A stretch of DNA of 19,101 bases from JAMXLO01 sp046732975 (GTDB taxonomy: Bacteria > Pseudomonadota > Alphaproteobacteria > Acetobacterales > Acetobacteraceae). Below are positions 5,878 through 13,665 of the stretch, in pieces. The position numbers were made by a program, and so were the translations under genes. Positions within the stretch are counted from its first letter, which is position 1; each line of letters opens with the position of its first letter. Under the pieces are notes generated by a model. That model saw nothing but the letters and a program-made list of their open reading frames with translations. It was not told the DNA's origin and did not search any database. The DNA lies in assembly GCA_046732975.1 (NCBI GenBank), contig JBKPOG010000235.1:1-19101 (forward strand). The letters run 5' to 3'.

Positions 5878-8025
5878 TCAGTTCTGGATAATTTTATCGC
5901 CCTTGATGACGACATCTGCTGACCCCTTGATGGTGATTTGTTTGCCTTCGATGGTGATATCGCCGTTCTTCTGCATGGTGATCGTGGCCGACCCGGTCTT
6001 CAGCACGATCTCATCACCCGCCGTAATGGCGATCTTTTTGCCGACTTCGAGCGCCTCGTTTTCCCCAATCTTGGTGGAACGATTCTTGGTAACTGATGTC
6101 GTCTCGCTACCGCTGACCGAAATGGTCTGATCCTTGGCGACAGAAATCGTCTGATCCTTGCCAACCGACACCGACCGGTTGGCGGCGACATCGGTCGATT
6201 GCGAGGCACCCACCGTCGTCGCCTGCACCGCGCCCACGGTTATGGTCTGCGCCGCGCCGACAGTGATCGCCTCCGCCGCTCCCACCGTGTGCACGCGCGC
6301 CGCACCAACTGTCAGCGTGTCCACCAAGCCCACGGTATGCGAGCGGTTCAGGTCGATATTCACCGTCTCGTTCATATGCACCGTCTCGGTGCGGTTCTTG
6401 TCGATGGTGATCGTCTCGTTGGCGTGCACCGTCTCGGTGCGATTGTTGTCGACCGTGGTAGTCTCGTCATGCCCCACCCAGTGCGACGCGTCGTGCTCGA
6501 CCTCCTTCGTCAGGTCCTTCTCGGCATGCAGCAAGACCTGCTCGGACCCCTTCTTGTCCTCGAAACGGAACTCGTTGCAGTTGGCCGCGCCACCACCGAG
6601 CGACGAACGGGTGCGCAGCCCGCTCTGCGTCTTGTTGCCGGGCAGCGCGAACGGCACCATCTGCTCGGCATTGTAGACCGAGCCGACCACCAGCGGCCGA
6701 TCCGGATCACCCTCCAGAAACGTAACCACCACCTCCTGGCCGATACGCGGCAGATACCATGTGCCGAAATTGCGGCCCGCCCAGCTCTGCGCCACCCGCA
6801 CGAAGCACGAGCTGTGCTCGTCCTTCTTGCCCTGGCGGTCCCAGAAGAACTGCACCTTGATGCGGCCGTACTTGTCGGTGAAGATTTCCTCGCCCCCCGG
6901 CCCAGTCACCACCGCCGTCTGCGTGCCATGGATGCGCGGGACAGGCGTCTTCATCGGCGGCCGATACGGCACCTTGCGCGAGGTACAGATGAACCGGTTC
7001 GTGTACGTGGCAGGCTCGGCATCCTGTGTCACCAGGCTCCAGTCATCCGCCTCATGCGTGACCGAGGTCAGCACAAATTCGCTGCCGGCATCGTCACCTT
7101 CGGCATTCGTGACCTTGAAGACGCTCCCAGCGTCGAAGCCGACGCAGGCACCTTCCCCATTAATCGCCTGATAGGCCGACTCCTCATATTCGATGCGCAG
7201 CTTCGCCGCGTTCTGACCGGGACCACTCGCCGCATACCGGCCCGGATAGTCGAACATCTCCAGCTTGCGCTTGGTCAGGACCGGATTGATCGATGGCTTC
7301 TTCGCCAACAGATTGGTCGACGGCGTCTCGAAATTGTAGTCCTCGAGCGCCCATTGCCCCGAGCGGACCTGATAGCTTTTCGCCCACTCCCAGATGCCGC
7401 CCAATGCGCCAACCTCGGGCGAAGCCACCACATGCGTATTCGCACAATTGGCAAAGCCGCGGTTGTTGTCGCTGAACACCACGGTGTGGCTGCCGTCGTC
7501 ATGCTGGAAGTAGAAGAAGATCCCCTCCTCCTCCAACAAACGGCAGATGAAGTCGTGCGCTGTCTCGCGATACTGCACGCAGTAATCGCGCTTCGGATGC
7601 TCGCCGTTAAGCCGCCATGACTTCTTGCTGATGCCGTATTCGCCCAGGATCTTATCTACGATCTGCTGGACGCTCATGTCCTGGAAGATCCGGCAATCGC
7701 TGGTGCGCGTCAGCAGCCACAGCGTCGGTACCAGCCGGACGCGATAGATGGTCAGGCCGCGGCCGCCCCGCTGCACCATGGAAAAGCGCGAGAAAATCCC
7801 GTTGATCGGCGCCTTGAGCCCGGCACCGTCCACCAGCCAGATGGTCGCGGGCGTTCCCAGCAGATCTTCCGGCTTTATCGCCGCGTCAGTCGAGGCCAGT
7901 TCGAGGTCATAGAAGAAACAGGTGGACAGCACATCCTGCCCGCGCACCGACACCAACAACACATGGTCCTGGCCCAGGACCGTGTTGATGCGCAGCAATC
8001 GGCGTTCTTGTGTATATGCGTCCAT
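5878..8025 (-). CDS. vgrG: VgrG T6SS spike protein
   Basis: A 715-residue VgrG, the trimeric spike that tips the T6SS Hcp tube and carries effectors. The N-terminal gp27-like part includes MDAYTQERRLLRIN and the conserved YCVQYRETAHDFICRLLEEE, with a HTVVFSD strand after it. The gp5-like core starts with DKYGRIKVQFFWDR (384-397), then SWAGRNFGTWYLPRIGQEV and GDPDRPLVVGSVYN. Residues 524-667 are 18 octad repeats that form the needle beta-helix, and a DUF2345-type tail (TITMQKNGDITIEG) ends the protein. No toxin domain follows, so cargo must ride on the PAAR-like protein. The frame is open to 8073, but the start at 8025 fits the family N-terminus; its ribosome site is weak (TTGGAA). It is transcribed toward the effector module, 187 bases before the DUF6484 gene. 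Confidence 0.97.
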   Translation of the reverse strand: MDAYTQERRLLRINTVLGQDHVLLVSVRGQDVLSTCFFYDLELASTDAAIKPEDLLGTPATIWLVDGAGLKAPINGIFSRFSMVQRGGRGLTIYRVRLVPTLWLLTRTSDCRIFQDMSVQQIVDKILGEYGISKKSWRLNGEHPKRDYCVQYRETAHDFICRLLEEEGIFFYFQHDDGSHTVVFSDNNRGFANCANTHVVASPEVGALGGIWEWAKSYQVRSGQWALEDYNFETPSTNLLAKKPSINPVLTKRKLEMFDYPGRYAASGPGQNAAKLRIEYEESAYQAINGEGACVGFDAGSVFKVTNAEGDDAGSEFVLTSVTHEADDWSLVTQDAEPATYTNRFICTSRKVPYRPPMKTPVPRIHGTQTAVVTGPGGEEIFTDKYGRIKVQFFWDRQGKKDEHSSCFVRVAQSWAGRNFGTWYLPRIGQEVVVTFLEGDPDRPLVVGSVYNAEQMVPFALPGNKTQSGLRTRSSLGGGAANCNEFRFEDKKGSEQVLLHAEKDLTKEVEHDASHWVGHDETTTVDNNRTETVHANETITIDKNRTETVHMNETVNIDLNRSHTVGLVDTLTVGAARVHTVGAAEAITVGAAQTITVGAVQATTVGASQSTDVAANRSVSVGKDQTISVAKDQTISVSGSETTSVTKNRSTKIGENEALEVGKKIAITAGDEIVLKTGSATITMQKNGDITIEGKQITIKGSADVVIKGDKIIQN
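6025..6456 (-). repeat. 18 octad repeats encoding the VgrG beta-helix needle
   Basis: The coding sequence is an array of 18 units of 24 bases. Each unit encodes an eight-residue turn with a small or charged residue followed by Val or Ile, such as TVDNNRTE, TVGAAQTI, SVAKDQTI and EVGKKIAI. The central TVGA units are the most alike and suggest recent duplication. This is the T4 gp5-type VxGxxxxx helix. Confidence 0.85.
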
Positions 8026-8197
8026 CCCGGGGTTCCAACAATGCAGTATGAGGTGTCGCCCGCTGCCAGGCAACCATCGAAATAACCTTCTGGTGAACCA
8101 CCTCCTGTCTCTCTATGCTACCTCCACATGCCTCGAGGAACTGCTCGAGCCCTATGAACTGCATCACAGTCCGGTCGCATCGGCAGGAGTTCAAGGA
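8026..8197. promoter_or_regulatory. Divergent intergenic region between vgrG and lipoprotein gene
   Basis: 172 bases separate two genes read outward, so promoters for both probably lie here. I could not pick convincing -35/-10 or sigma-54 boxes on either strand. It contains a paired CTCGAG element (8132-8149) and, next to the plus-strand gene, the ribosome site AGGAG at 8185-8189. Confidence 0.45.
8132..8149. repeat. Two CTCGAG palindromes spaced by six bases
   Basis: CTCGAG at 8132-8137 and again at 8144-8149, separated by GAACTG. Each copy is its own palindrome, and together they form an inverted repeat with a 6-base loop. The place in a divergent promoter region suits an operator, but chance is possible. 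Confidence 0.35.
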
Positions 8198-8701
8198 ATG
8201 ATACGCATGGGTCCGCTCCGTGCATCGGTCTTCGTCGCCCAACTCGTGCTGCTGCTGGGCTGCGCGTCCGAACGGAGCCCGCAGGACCTCGGCGACCGGT
8301 TGCAGGTTGAACTTTCCCCCGAGCTCGCCAGTGGCAGCGTGATGTTGGAACGGCTGCCGGACGGGGCGCGCGTGACCCTGCCCGACCAGACATTGTTCCC
8401 GACCGGCGGCGCGGAGCTGGACGCCAAGGGCCGCGGCGTCCTCACCAGTCTGGTCGAGGCGTTGTTGGCGCCGCCCCTGCTGCAGGTGGACGTCGCTGGA
8501 CCAGCAGACACCCCCATGCCGCTTCAGCAGGCCAGGGTCCGTGCCGTGTCGCAGTTCCTGCAGGACATCCAGGTCGCCCCCAATCTTTTGTTCATCGGGT
8601 TGCAGGAGGGCACGCCAGCAGCTGGCGACGTCACGCCGCAGGCCACGACGGTCACGGTAACGCGGCCAGGGCGTTCTTCACGAACCGACCATTCGACATA
8701 A
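8198..8701 (+). CDS. Small OmpA-like lipoprotein
   Basis: 167 residues from the ATG at 8198, chosen because AGGAG lies 8 bases upstream and because it places a lipoprotein signal at the N-terminus: charged start, hydrophobic VFVAQLVLLL, and the lipobox LLLGC with the lipidated Cys at 22. The frame is open further upstream to 7922, but that part overlaps vgrG. The mature part reads DQTLFPTGGAELDAKGRGVL, then LQVDVAGPAD and QARVRAVSQFLQ, a loose match to OmpA-family peptidoglycan-binding domains, without the full NxxLSxxRA helix. It is probably anchored in the outer membrane facing the periplasm. A link to the T6SS is possible from its place beside vgrG. Its last 17 codons run antisense into the amidohydrolase gene, which may mean its natural 3' end was replaced. 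Confidence 0.72.
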   Translation: MIRMGPLRASVFVAQLVLLLGCASERSPQDLGDRLQVELSPELASGSVMLERLPDGARVTLPDQTLFPTGGAELDAKGRGVLTSLVEALLAPPLLQVDVAGPADTPMPLQQARVRAVSQFLQDIQVAPNLLFIGLQEGTPAAGDVTPQATTVTVTRPGRSSRTDHST

Positions 8702-9896
8702 TCGCGGGAATGTTGCGCCCGTCCCCGAGCAATACCGAAATGTCGCGATAGGGATCGCCGTCCACCACCAGCAGGTCGGCGTGCGCGCCAGGAACCAATT
8801 CCCCCAGCTTGCCCTCCTGGCGAATGATCTCGGCGTTCACCAGCGTGGCCGAGCGAATGATGTCCGGCGCGCTCATCGCTTCGCGTCGGATCATGAATTC
8901 GTTGCAGTGATCGTTCTGCAGCTGCCCCAACAGATCGGAACCGAACCCGATCTTCACTCCTGCCGCGCGGGCGATCTCCAGCGACCGCAAGCCGGCGTCC
9001 AACACCAGCTCGTTCTTCGCCAGACTGTAGCTGGACAGGCCGTATTCCGGCCCACGTCGTTTCAGAGCGTCATACGCCACCAGCGTCGGCACCAGGTAAG
9101 CGCCGCGCTCTGCCATTAGCTGTGCGGTCGGTGAGTCGATCAGGTTGCCATGCTCGATCGTACGCACGCCAGCCTTTACCGCGCGTTCGATCGCCTTGGC
9201 CGAGTACGCGTGTGCGCATACATAGCTGCCCCACCTCGTCGCCTCGTCCACCGCGGCCTCGATCTCGTCGATACGGTATTGCAGGCTCTCCAGCGGATCG
9301 GCCTGCGAGGCAACGCCGCCCGAGACCATCAGCTTGATGTGGTCGGCGCCCTTGCGCAGTTCGTCACGTGTTGCCTTGATCACCTCCGGCTGTCCGTCGG
9401 CGACGCGTGCCGTCCAGGACAGGCCCGAGCAGCAGGCACAGAACTCCCGATCCTGGGTGCGCAGCCGGTGGTCGGCGTGGCCGCCGGTCTGACTGAGCGG
9501 CTGGCCGGCGATGAACAGCCGCGGACCTTCGAACAGACCCTGTTCCACCGCCGCCTTCATCCCGTAGTCGGCGCCGCCGGTGTCCCGCAGCGTGGTGAAG
9601 CCCCGGTGCAGCATGGCACGCATCGCGACCGACCCCTTGGCTGCGAGCAGCGTGAGCGGCACATCGGACAGCAGCCGCAGGTTCACCTCGGTCAGCACGA
9701 CGTGGATATGGCAGTCGATCAGTCCTGGCATCAGCGTGCGTCCGCGCAGGTCTATGCGCGTGGCGGAGCCGCTGCCGATCGCTCGGTCCGAGACCTCCTT
9801 CACCGTCCCGTTCTCGACAAATACCGAAATCCCGTCCTGGAGCTCGTCCTTGTGGGGGTCGAGAAAGCGCCCGCCGCTGAACAGGTAGCTGGTCAT
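8652..9896 (-). CDS. Metal-dependent amidohydrolase (imidazolonepropionase/prolidase-like)
   Basis: 414 residues from the ATG at 9896, with a GGGAGG ribosome site about 10 bases upstream; an in-frame start at 9926 is less likely. The N-terminal small beta domain is followed by a TIM barrel with the amidohydrolase metal ligands in order: H63 and H65 in LIDCHIHV, K188 in HIKLMVSGGV (candidate carboxylated Lys), H229 in VCAHAYS, H249 in IEHGN, and D321 in GFGSDL. The segment SGGVASQADPLESLQY is typical of the COG1228 branch that includes Xaa-Pro and Xaa-Arg dipeptidases and related hydrolases. There is no signal peptide, so it acts in the cytoplasm. The substrate is open; a dipeptide, N-acyl amino acid or cyclic amide is likely. 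It points away from the liv cassette, with a dead chemoreceptor between them, so a shared role is only suggested. Confidence 0.92.
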   Translation of the reverse strand: MTSYLFSGGRFLDPHKDELQDGISVFVENGTVKEVSDRAIGSGSATRIDLRGRTLMPGLIDCHIHVVLTEVNLRLLSDVPLTLLAAKGSVAMRAMLHRGFTTLRDTGGADYGMKAAVEQGLFEGPRLFIAGQPLSQTGGHADHRLRTQDREFCACCSGLSWTARVADGQPEVIKATRDELRKGADHIKLMVSGGVASQADPLESLQYRIDEIEAAVDEATRWGSYVCAHAYSAKAIERAVKAGVRTIEHGNLIDSPTAQLMAERGAYLVPTLVAYDALKRRGPEYGLSSYSLAKNELVLDAGLRSLEIARAAGVKIGFGSDLLGQLQNDHCNEFMIRREAMSAPDIIRSATLVNAEIIRQEGKLGELVPGAHADLLVVDGDPYRDISVLLGDGRNIPAIMSNGRFVKNALAALP

Positions 9897-9985
9897 GATC
9901 ACCTGACCTCCCTTATGAAATCTCAACCGAACCCTTGTCTTCTGCGTCCGACCGCGACCCGCGCCGGTGCGACAGGAGATGGCTC

Positions 9986-10982
9986 ATGCGCGTCAACGAG
10001 CCGAGTCACCGACCGTTGCGGCTGCATCGTCTTCACCAACCAAATGTTTGTCGAGACCAGTGGATTTACCTCGGAGGAGCCGGCCGGCTCGCCGTGACGG
10101 CCGCGGCACTGCTGACGATCCCATTGATTGGCTGGCTGCGCTTCGGCGCCATGGGCTCCTCTAACGCAACGCTTCGTCACGTTTATGACCACGATCTTGT
10201 AGCGGTGATCGCCTTCGGACGCTGCGCGCACCAGCTCGAGACGCATTTCACTGCCGTTATCAATGGCAACCTGACAGCGGAGATCTCGCGATCGACGGCG
10301 CGCGGATTCAACCAAGTGACAGCGATGCTGCGCGCCATGCGGGCGCATCTCGCCTTGCTGCGTGGGAGCGCGCGGAATTCGAACGGCGCGCGTCAGTCAT
10401 CCGACGTGAGACCGTTGACCGCATGGCACAGACGATCGAGCAAGAGGCAGGACCGCAGTGGAGCAGGTCGCAGCAGACACCGGTGCCCTGGCGCGCGATG
10501 CGGATGCCATGGCGTGATCTGCCGAAAGGGTCTTGCACAAATGCGCAGCATGTCGCCGGCGCTGCCGATCATGCCATGGAGAACGCGCAGGTCGTTGGCT
10601 CTGCAAGCGAGGAACTGGCCGCCGCGATCCAGGAGGTATCCTCGCAAGTGGTACGTGCCAGCAGCGTCATACGGCGCGGCTGCCAAGGATGCCGACGCGC
10701 AGAACACGATCCCCCGTTGTCTCAGGCCGCCGAACGCATCGCTGCCGTGGTGCGACTGATCGCCGACATTGCCGGCAAGACCAATCTCCTCGCGCTCAAC
10801 GCCACGATTGAAGCGGCGCGGGCGCTAGCTTCGACGTCCGCACCAGGGATCCGGAGGGTCGTCTGTACGTGCGGTTCACCAGGCTCGAACCGGCATTCGA
10901 GCAGACGTTGGACAGTTTGCTAGCGGCACCACTTGCCGCAGCGCGCGCCCGACCGGTTGCGGTTTCCGACCCACCGGGCTGA
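9986..10982 (+). pseudogene. Degraded PAS-containing methyl-accepting chemoreceptor
   Basis: Pieces of one chemoreceptor lie in order but in different frames. An ATG at 9986 with AGGAGA gives MRVNEP, then after a frame change VTDR and IVFTNQMFVETSGFTSEE, the start of an Aer-type PAS domain. Most of the PAS is missing. Next is a membrane segment (AAALLTIPLIGWLRF), then ARGFNQVTAMLRAMRAHLA, and after another shift RRETVDRMAQTIEQEAG. A frame containing TGA at 10515-10517 (ALARDADAMA) comes next, and then the signalling hairpin SASEELAAAIQEVSSQV with LIADIAGKTNLLALNATIEA. It breaks off after EAARA, where a functional protein would continue. The last stretch (10824-10982) reads FDVRTRDPEGRLYVRFTRLE in a third frame and may be the PilZ-like tail, joined by an internal deletion. 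No working receptor can be made. Confidence 0.85.
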
Positions 10983-10991
10983 ACTGGCCCG

Positions 10992-11756
10992 GTGCCCCTG
11001 CTTGAAATTCGTCGCCTTATCCGCAGCTACTATGGCGTCCATGCCCTGCGTGGCCTCGATCTCGTTGTTGAGGCTGGCCGCATCACCGGCCTGATCGGCC
11101 CAAACGGCGCCGGCAAGACAACACTGTTCAACTGTATCTCTGGCCTCGTGCCGCCGGACTCCGGGAGCGTGCTGTTCGAGCAGCGCGATATCACCGGCTG
11201 GCGCCCGGATCGGATCACTGGCCGGGGCCTCGTGCGCACGTTCCAGATCGCACGCGGCTTTCCGCGACTATCCGTGCTGGAGAACCTGCTGCTCTATGGC
11301 AGCCATCAACTGGGCGAGCAATTGATGCACGCGGTTCGGCGGTCTGCCCCTGCCCTTCGTCGCGAAGCCGAATTGCGCGAGCGGGCGATTGTCATTGCGG
11401 AACAATTGAACCTGACGCACGTTCTATATGACCGCGCCGCCGATTTGTCGGGCGGACAGAAGAAGCTGTTGGAGATCGGCCGGGCGCTCATGGCGGAACC
11501 GAAGCTGCTGTTGCTGGACGAGCCGGTGGCCGGGGTCAATCCATCGCTCGCGCGCGAGATTGGTGAACATCTGCGCCGGTTGGTCACCGAAGGCATCTCC
11601 GTGCTGCTGATCGAGCATCACATGGACACCATTGCCTCGCTCTGCGATCCAGTCATCGTCATGGCCGAAGGCCGCCATCTGCGCCAGGGATCGTTCGCCG
11701 ATCTGGCGGAAGATCCTGAGGTGCAGGAAGCGTATATGGGGCGGCACCATGGCTGA
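10992..11756 (+). CDS. livG: Branched-chain amino acid-type ABC transporter ATPase LivG
   Basis: 254 residues from a GTG at 10992. Walker A GPNGAGKT spans 36-43, the signature LSGGQ 152-156, and Walker B LLLLDE ends at D176-E177; the switch His lies in LLIEHHMD. The family-specific GLVRTFQIARGFPRLSVLENLL and EPVAGVNP mark the LivG branch rather than LivF. It hydrolyses ATP on the inner face of the membrane, probably as a heterodimer with LivF, to power uptake of branched-chain or related amino acids or amides. The start has no strong ribosome site. It begins 9 bases after the remains of the chemoreceptor, so its promoter may lie inside that pseudogene. The end overlaps livF by 8 bases. All motifs are intact. 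Confidence 0.95.
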   Translation: MPLLEIRRLIRSYYGVHALRGLDLVVEAGRITGLIGPNGAGKTTLFNCISGLVPPDSGSVLFEQRDITGWRPDRITGRGLVRTFQIARGFPRLSVLENLLLYGSHQLGEQLMHAVRRSAPALRREAELRERAIVIAEQLNLTHVLYDRAADLSGGQKKLLEIGRALMAEPKLLLLDEPVAGVNPSLAREIGEHLRRLVTEGISVLLIEHHMDTIASLCDPVIVMAEGRHLRQGSFADLAEDPEVQEAYMGRHHG

Positions 11757-12477
11757 GCCATTGCTCGCGGCCCATGACATCGTCGCAGGCTATGGACGGG
11801 GCGACGAAATCCTGAAGGGCGTGCACCTGACTGTCGAGGATGGTGACATCGTCGCCATCATCGGACCGAATGGCGCCGGCAAATCGACGCTGCTGAAGAC
11901 CATCGCCGGCCTGCTGCATCCTGCACGCGGCAGCATCACCCTGCGCGGCGAACCGATCCATCACTTGCCGCCGCGCGAGGTCAGCCGGCGCGGCGTCGCT
12001 TTCGTACCGCAGGAACAGAATGTCTTCGCCACGCTGTCGGTCCGCGAGAACTTGGAGATGGCAGGCTGGATTGAGCCAGCGGCCACGCGTCGGCGCATCG
12101 AGGAGGTGTTCGCACGCTTCGCGATACTGGCCGAACGCCGCAGCCGAGCCGCGCGCACCTTGTCGGGCGGACAACGCCAGGTGCTGGCCATGGCAATGGC
12201 GCTGATGGTGCACCCAACGGTTTTGCTGCTCGACGAACCGTCCGCTGGACTGTCGCCAGCCGCTGCCGAGACCCTGTTCGCGACCATCCAGTCGATCAAT
12301 CGCGACGGCATCGCCATCGCCATGGTCGAGCAGAACGCGACCCAGGCGCTGGAGATCGCGCACCGGGCCAGCATCCTTGTGGACGGCCGCAACAATCGCG
12401 ATGGTGCAGCGGCCGACCTAGCTGCCGATCCGGACATTCGCCGTGTCTTCCTCGGCGCGACGCCGGCCGAAATATGA
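11749..12477 (+). CDS. livF: Branched-chain amino acid-type ABC transporter ATPase LivF
   Basis: 242 residues from the ATG at 11749, which overlaps the end of livG by 8 bases; the open frame extends upstream to 11632 but only inside livG. Walker A GPNGAGKS is at 39-46, the Q-loop in FVPQEQNVFATLSVRENL, LSGGQ at 138-142, Walker B LLLDEP at 159-164 and the switch region in MVEQNATQAL. The PQ..NVF.TLSV.ENL pattern and the VEQN motif are typical of LivF. It pairs with LivG on the LivHM permeases. Near the C-terminus LVDGRNNRDG replaces the more usual LexGriv.xG, a small lineage difference. It is followed 9 bases later by the binding-protein gene. I see no defects. Confidence 0.95.
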   Translation: MAEPLLAAHDIVAGYGRGDEILKGVHLTVEDGDIVAIIGPNGAGKSTLLKTIAGLLHPARGSITLRGEPIHHLPPREVSRRGVAFVPQEQNVFATLSVRENLEMAGWIEPAATRRRIEEVFARFAILAERRSRAARTLSGGQRQVLAMAMALMVHPTVLLLDEPSAGLSPAAAETLFATIQSINRDGIAIAMVEQNATQALEIAHRASILVDGRNNRDGAAADLAADPDIRRVFLGATPAEI

Positions 12478-12486
12478 GGAGGTCCG

Positions 12487-13665
12487 ATGCTCACTCGCCG
12501 CCGGTTGCTGTCGACCGCAGCTCTCGCCGCACCCGCCATAGGGCATGCACAGGTTGCGCTGCTGCCTCTTGGCATCCTGACCCCGCTCACCGGTGCCGGC
12601 GCGTTCGATGGACCGCGCATGCTGAAGGCGATTGAGGCAGTGGTCAGCGAGATCAACGGCACCGGTGGCGTCCTTGGACGCAAGATCGCTCTGGTGGTCG
12701 AGGATGACGAAACCAATCCCGAGGCTGCGGTGCGCGCCGCGCACAAGTTGATTGATGTGAACAAAGTGCCTGTGCTCATGGGCACGTGGGCTTCTGCCGT
12801 GACCACCGCAGTCGCGCCAGTGTGCTGGGAGAGCAAGACCTTCCTCACCACGGTTTCAGGTGCCGACTCCATCACCCACCTGCCGCATCAGGGCTATCTG
12901 ATCAGGACGCAGCCAAACAATCAGCTGCAGGCCACGAAGCACGCCGAGTTCATCATCCGGCATGGCGCGAAGCGCGTGTTCATTCTGGCGATCCAGGCGC
13001 CGTTCGCGGAGCCGACGCGGAAGTACCTGACCGACACTCTGACGCCGAAGGGTGTCAGCGTTGTAGGCTCGCTGGTCTATGACAAGGACAAGACGAGCTA
13101 TCGCTCGGAGGTGGATCAGGCACTGAAAGCGAAGTCTGATTTTCTCTACCTTAACGGCTACGCACCTGATGTCGCGGTGGTGCTGCGTGACCTTTACCGT
13201 GCCGGCTATGACGGCGATCGTTTCTGCCAGTCTTACGCGCTGACCGCAAAGAGCCTGGAAGAGCTGCCGAAGGAGGTCACACAGGGCGTCTACACCGTGC
13301 AACCTTCGGCCGACGTCGATTCACCCGCCTACGCGGCGACGGCAAAGCGTCTCGGGATCGCAGCGCCGGACTCCTACGAAGCGCAGGCGACCGACTGGAT
13401 CAGTATCGTAGCGTTGACCATCGCCAAGGCCGGCGAAGCCACCGGCACCGCAATCCGTGACAATGTCCGCAAGATCACCAACAGCGATGGCGAAACGGTC
13501 TATACCGCGGTCGATGGCTTGGCCGCGCTGAAGCAGGGGAAGAATATCAAGTATTCCGGTGCCAGCGGGCCTTGCACGTTCACCGATATCGGCGACATCA
13601 CTGACTGCAAGTTTCGCTACAATCGCGTCGAGAACGGGGCCTTCAAGTTCCTCGAAGTCGCGTAG
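12487..13665 (+). CDS. Periplasmic substrate-binding protein of the Liv-type transporter
   Basis: 392 residues from an ATG at 12487 with a strong GAGGAGG ribosome site. The N-terminus MLTRRRLLSTAALAAPAIGHAQ is a signal peptide with consecutive Arg residues and a cut after AxA-like HA-Q, possibly Tat-type. The mature part is a type I periplasmic binding protein (Leu/Ile/Val-binding superfamily): PLGILTPLTGAGA, EINGTGGVLGRKIALVVED, PVLMGTWASAVTTAVAPV and later DFLYLNGYAPDVAVVLRDL. It delivers the solute to LivHM in the inner membrane. The ligand cannot be told from sequence; this family also binds amides, urea, aromatic acids and short peptides. It sits between livF and livH, ends in TAG and overlaps the livH start by one base. 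Confidence 0.93.
   Translation: MLTRRRLLSTAALAAPAIGHAQVALLPLGILTPLTGAGAFDGPRMLKAIEAVVSEINGTGGVLGRKIALVVEDDETNPEAAVRAAHKLIDVNKVPVLMGTWASAVTTAVAPVCWESKTFLTTVSGADSITHLPHQGYLIRTQPNNQLQATKHAEFIIRHGAKRVFILAIQAPFAEPTRKYLTDTLTPKGVSVVGSLVYDKDKTSYRSEVDQALKAKSDFLYLNGYAPDVAVVLRDLYRAGYDGDRFCQSYALTAKSLEELPKEVTQGVYTVQPSADVDSPAYAATAKRLGIAAPDSYEAQATDWISIVALTIAKAGEATGTAIRDNVRKITNSDGETVYTAVDGLAALKQGKNIKYSGASGPCTFTDIGDITDCKFRYNRVENGAFKFLEVA

Noticed and set aside
5878..6024. C-terminal effector domain on VgrG
   Set aside because: After the octads only a short DUF2345-type tail of 48 residues remains, so this is not an evolved VgrG.
6025..6456. CRISPR-like array
   Set aside because: The periodic 24-base units are coding octads of VgrG, without spacers.
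6199..7620. 473-codon open frame on the plus strand
   Set aside because: It is fully antisense to vgrG, whose product matches the family end to end; the frame's translation is rich in Arg/His and low in family-like features.
9150..10097. 315-codon plus-strand open frame
   Set aside because: It is antisense to the amidohydrolase; only its last part coincides with the real PAS remnant, which I describe as a pseudogene.
11961..12875. 304-codon minus-strand open frame over livF and the binding-protein gene
   Set aside because: Both plus-strand genes there have complete motifs; the minus frame is Ser/Ala/Arg-rich shadow.
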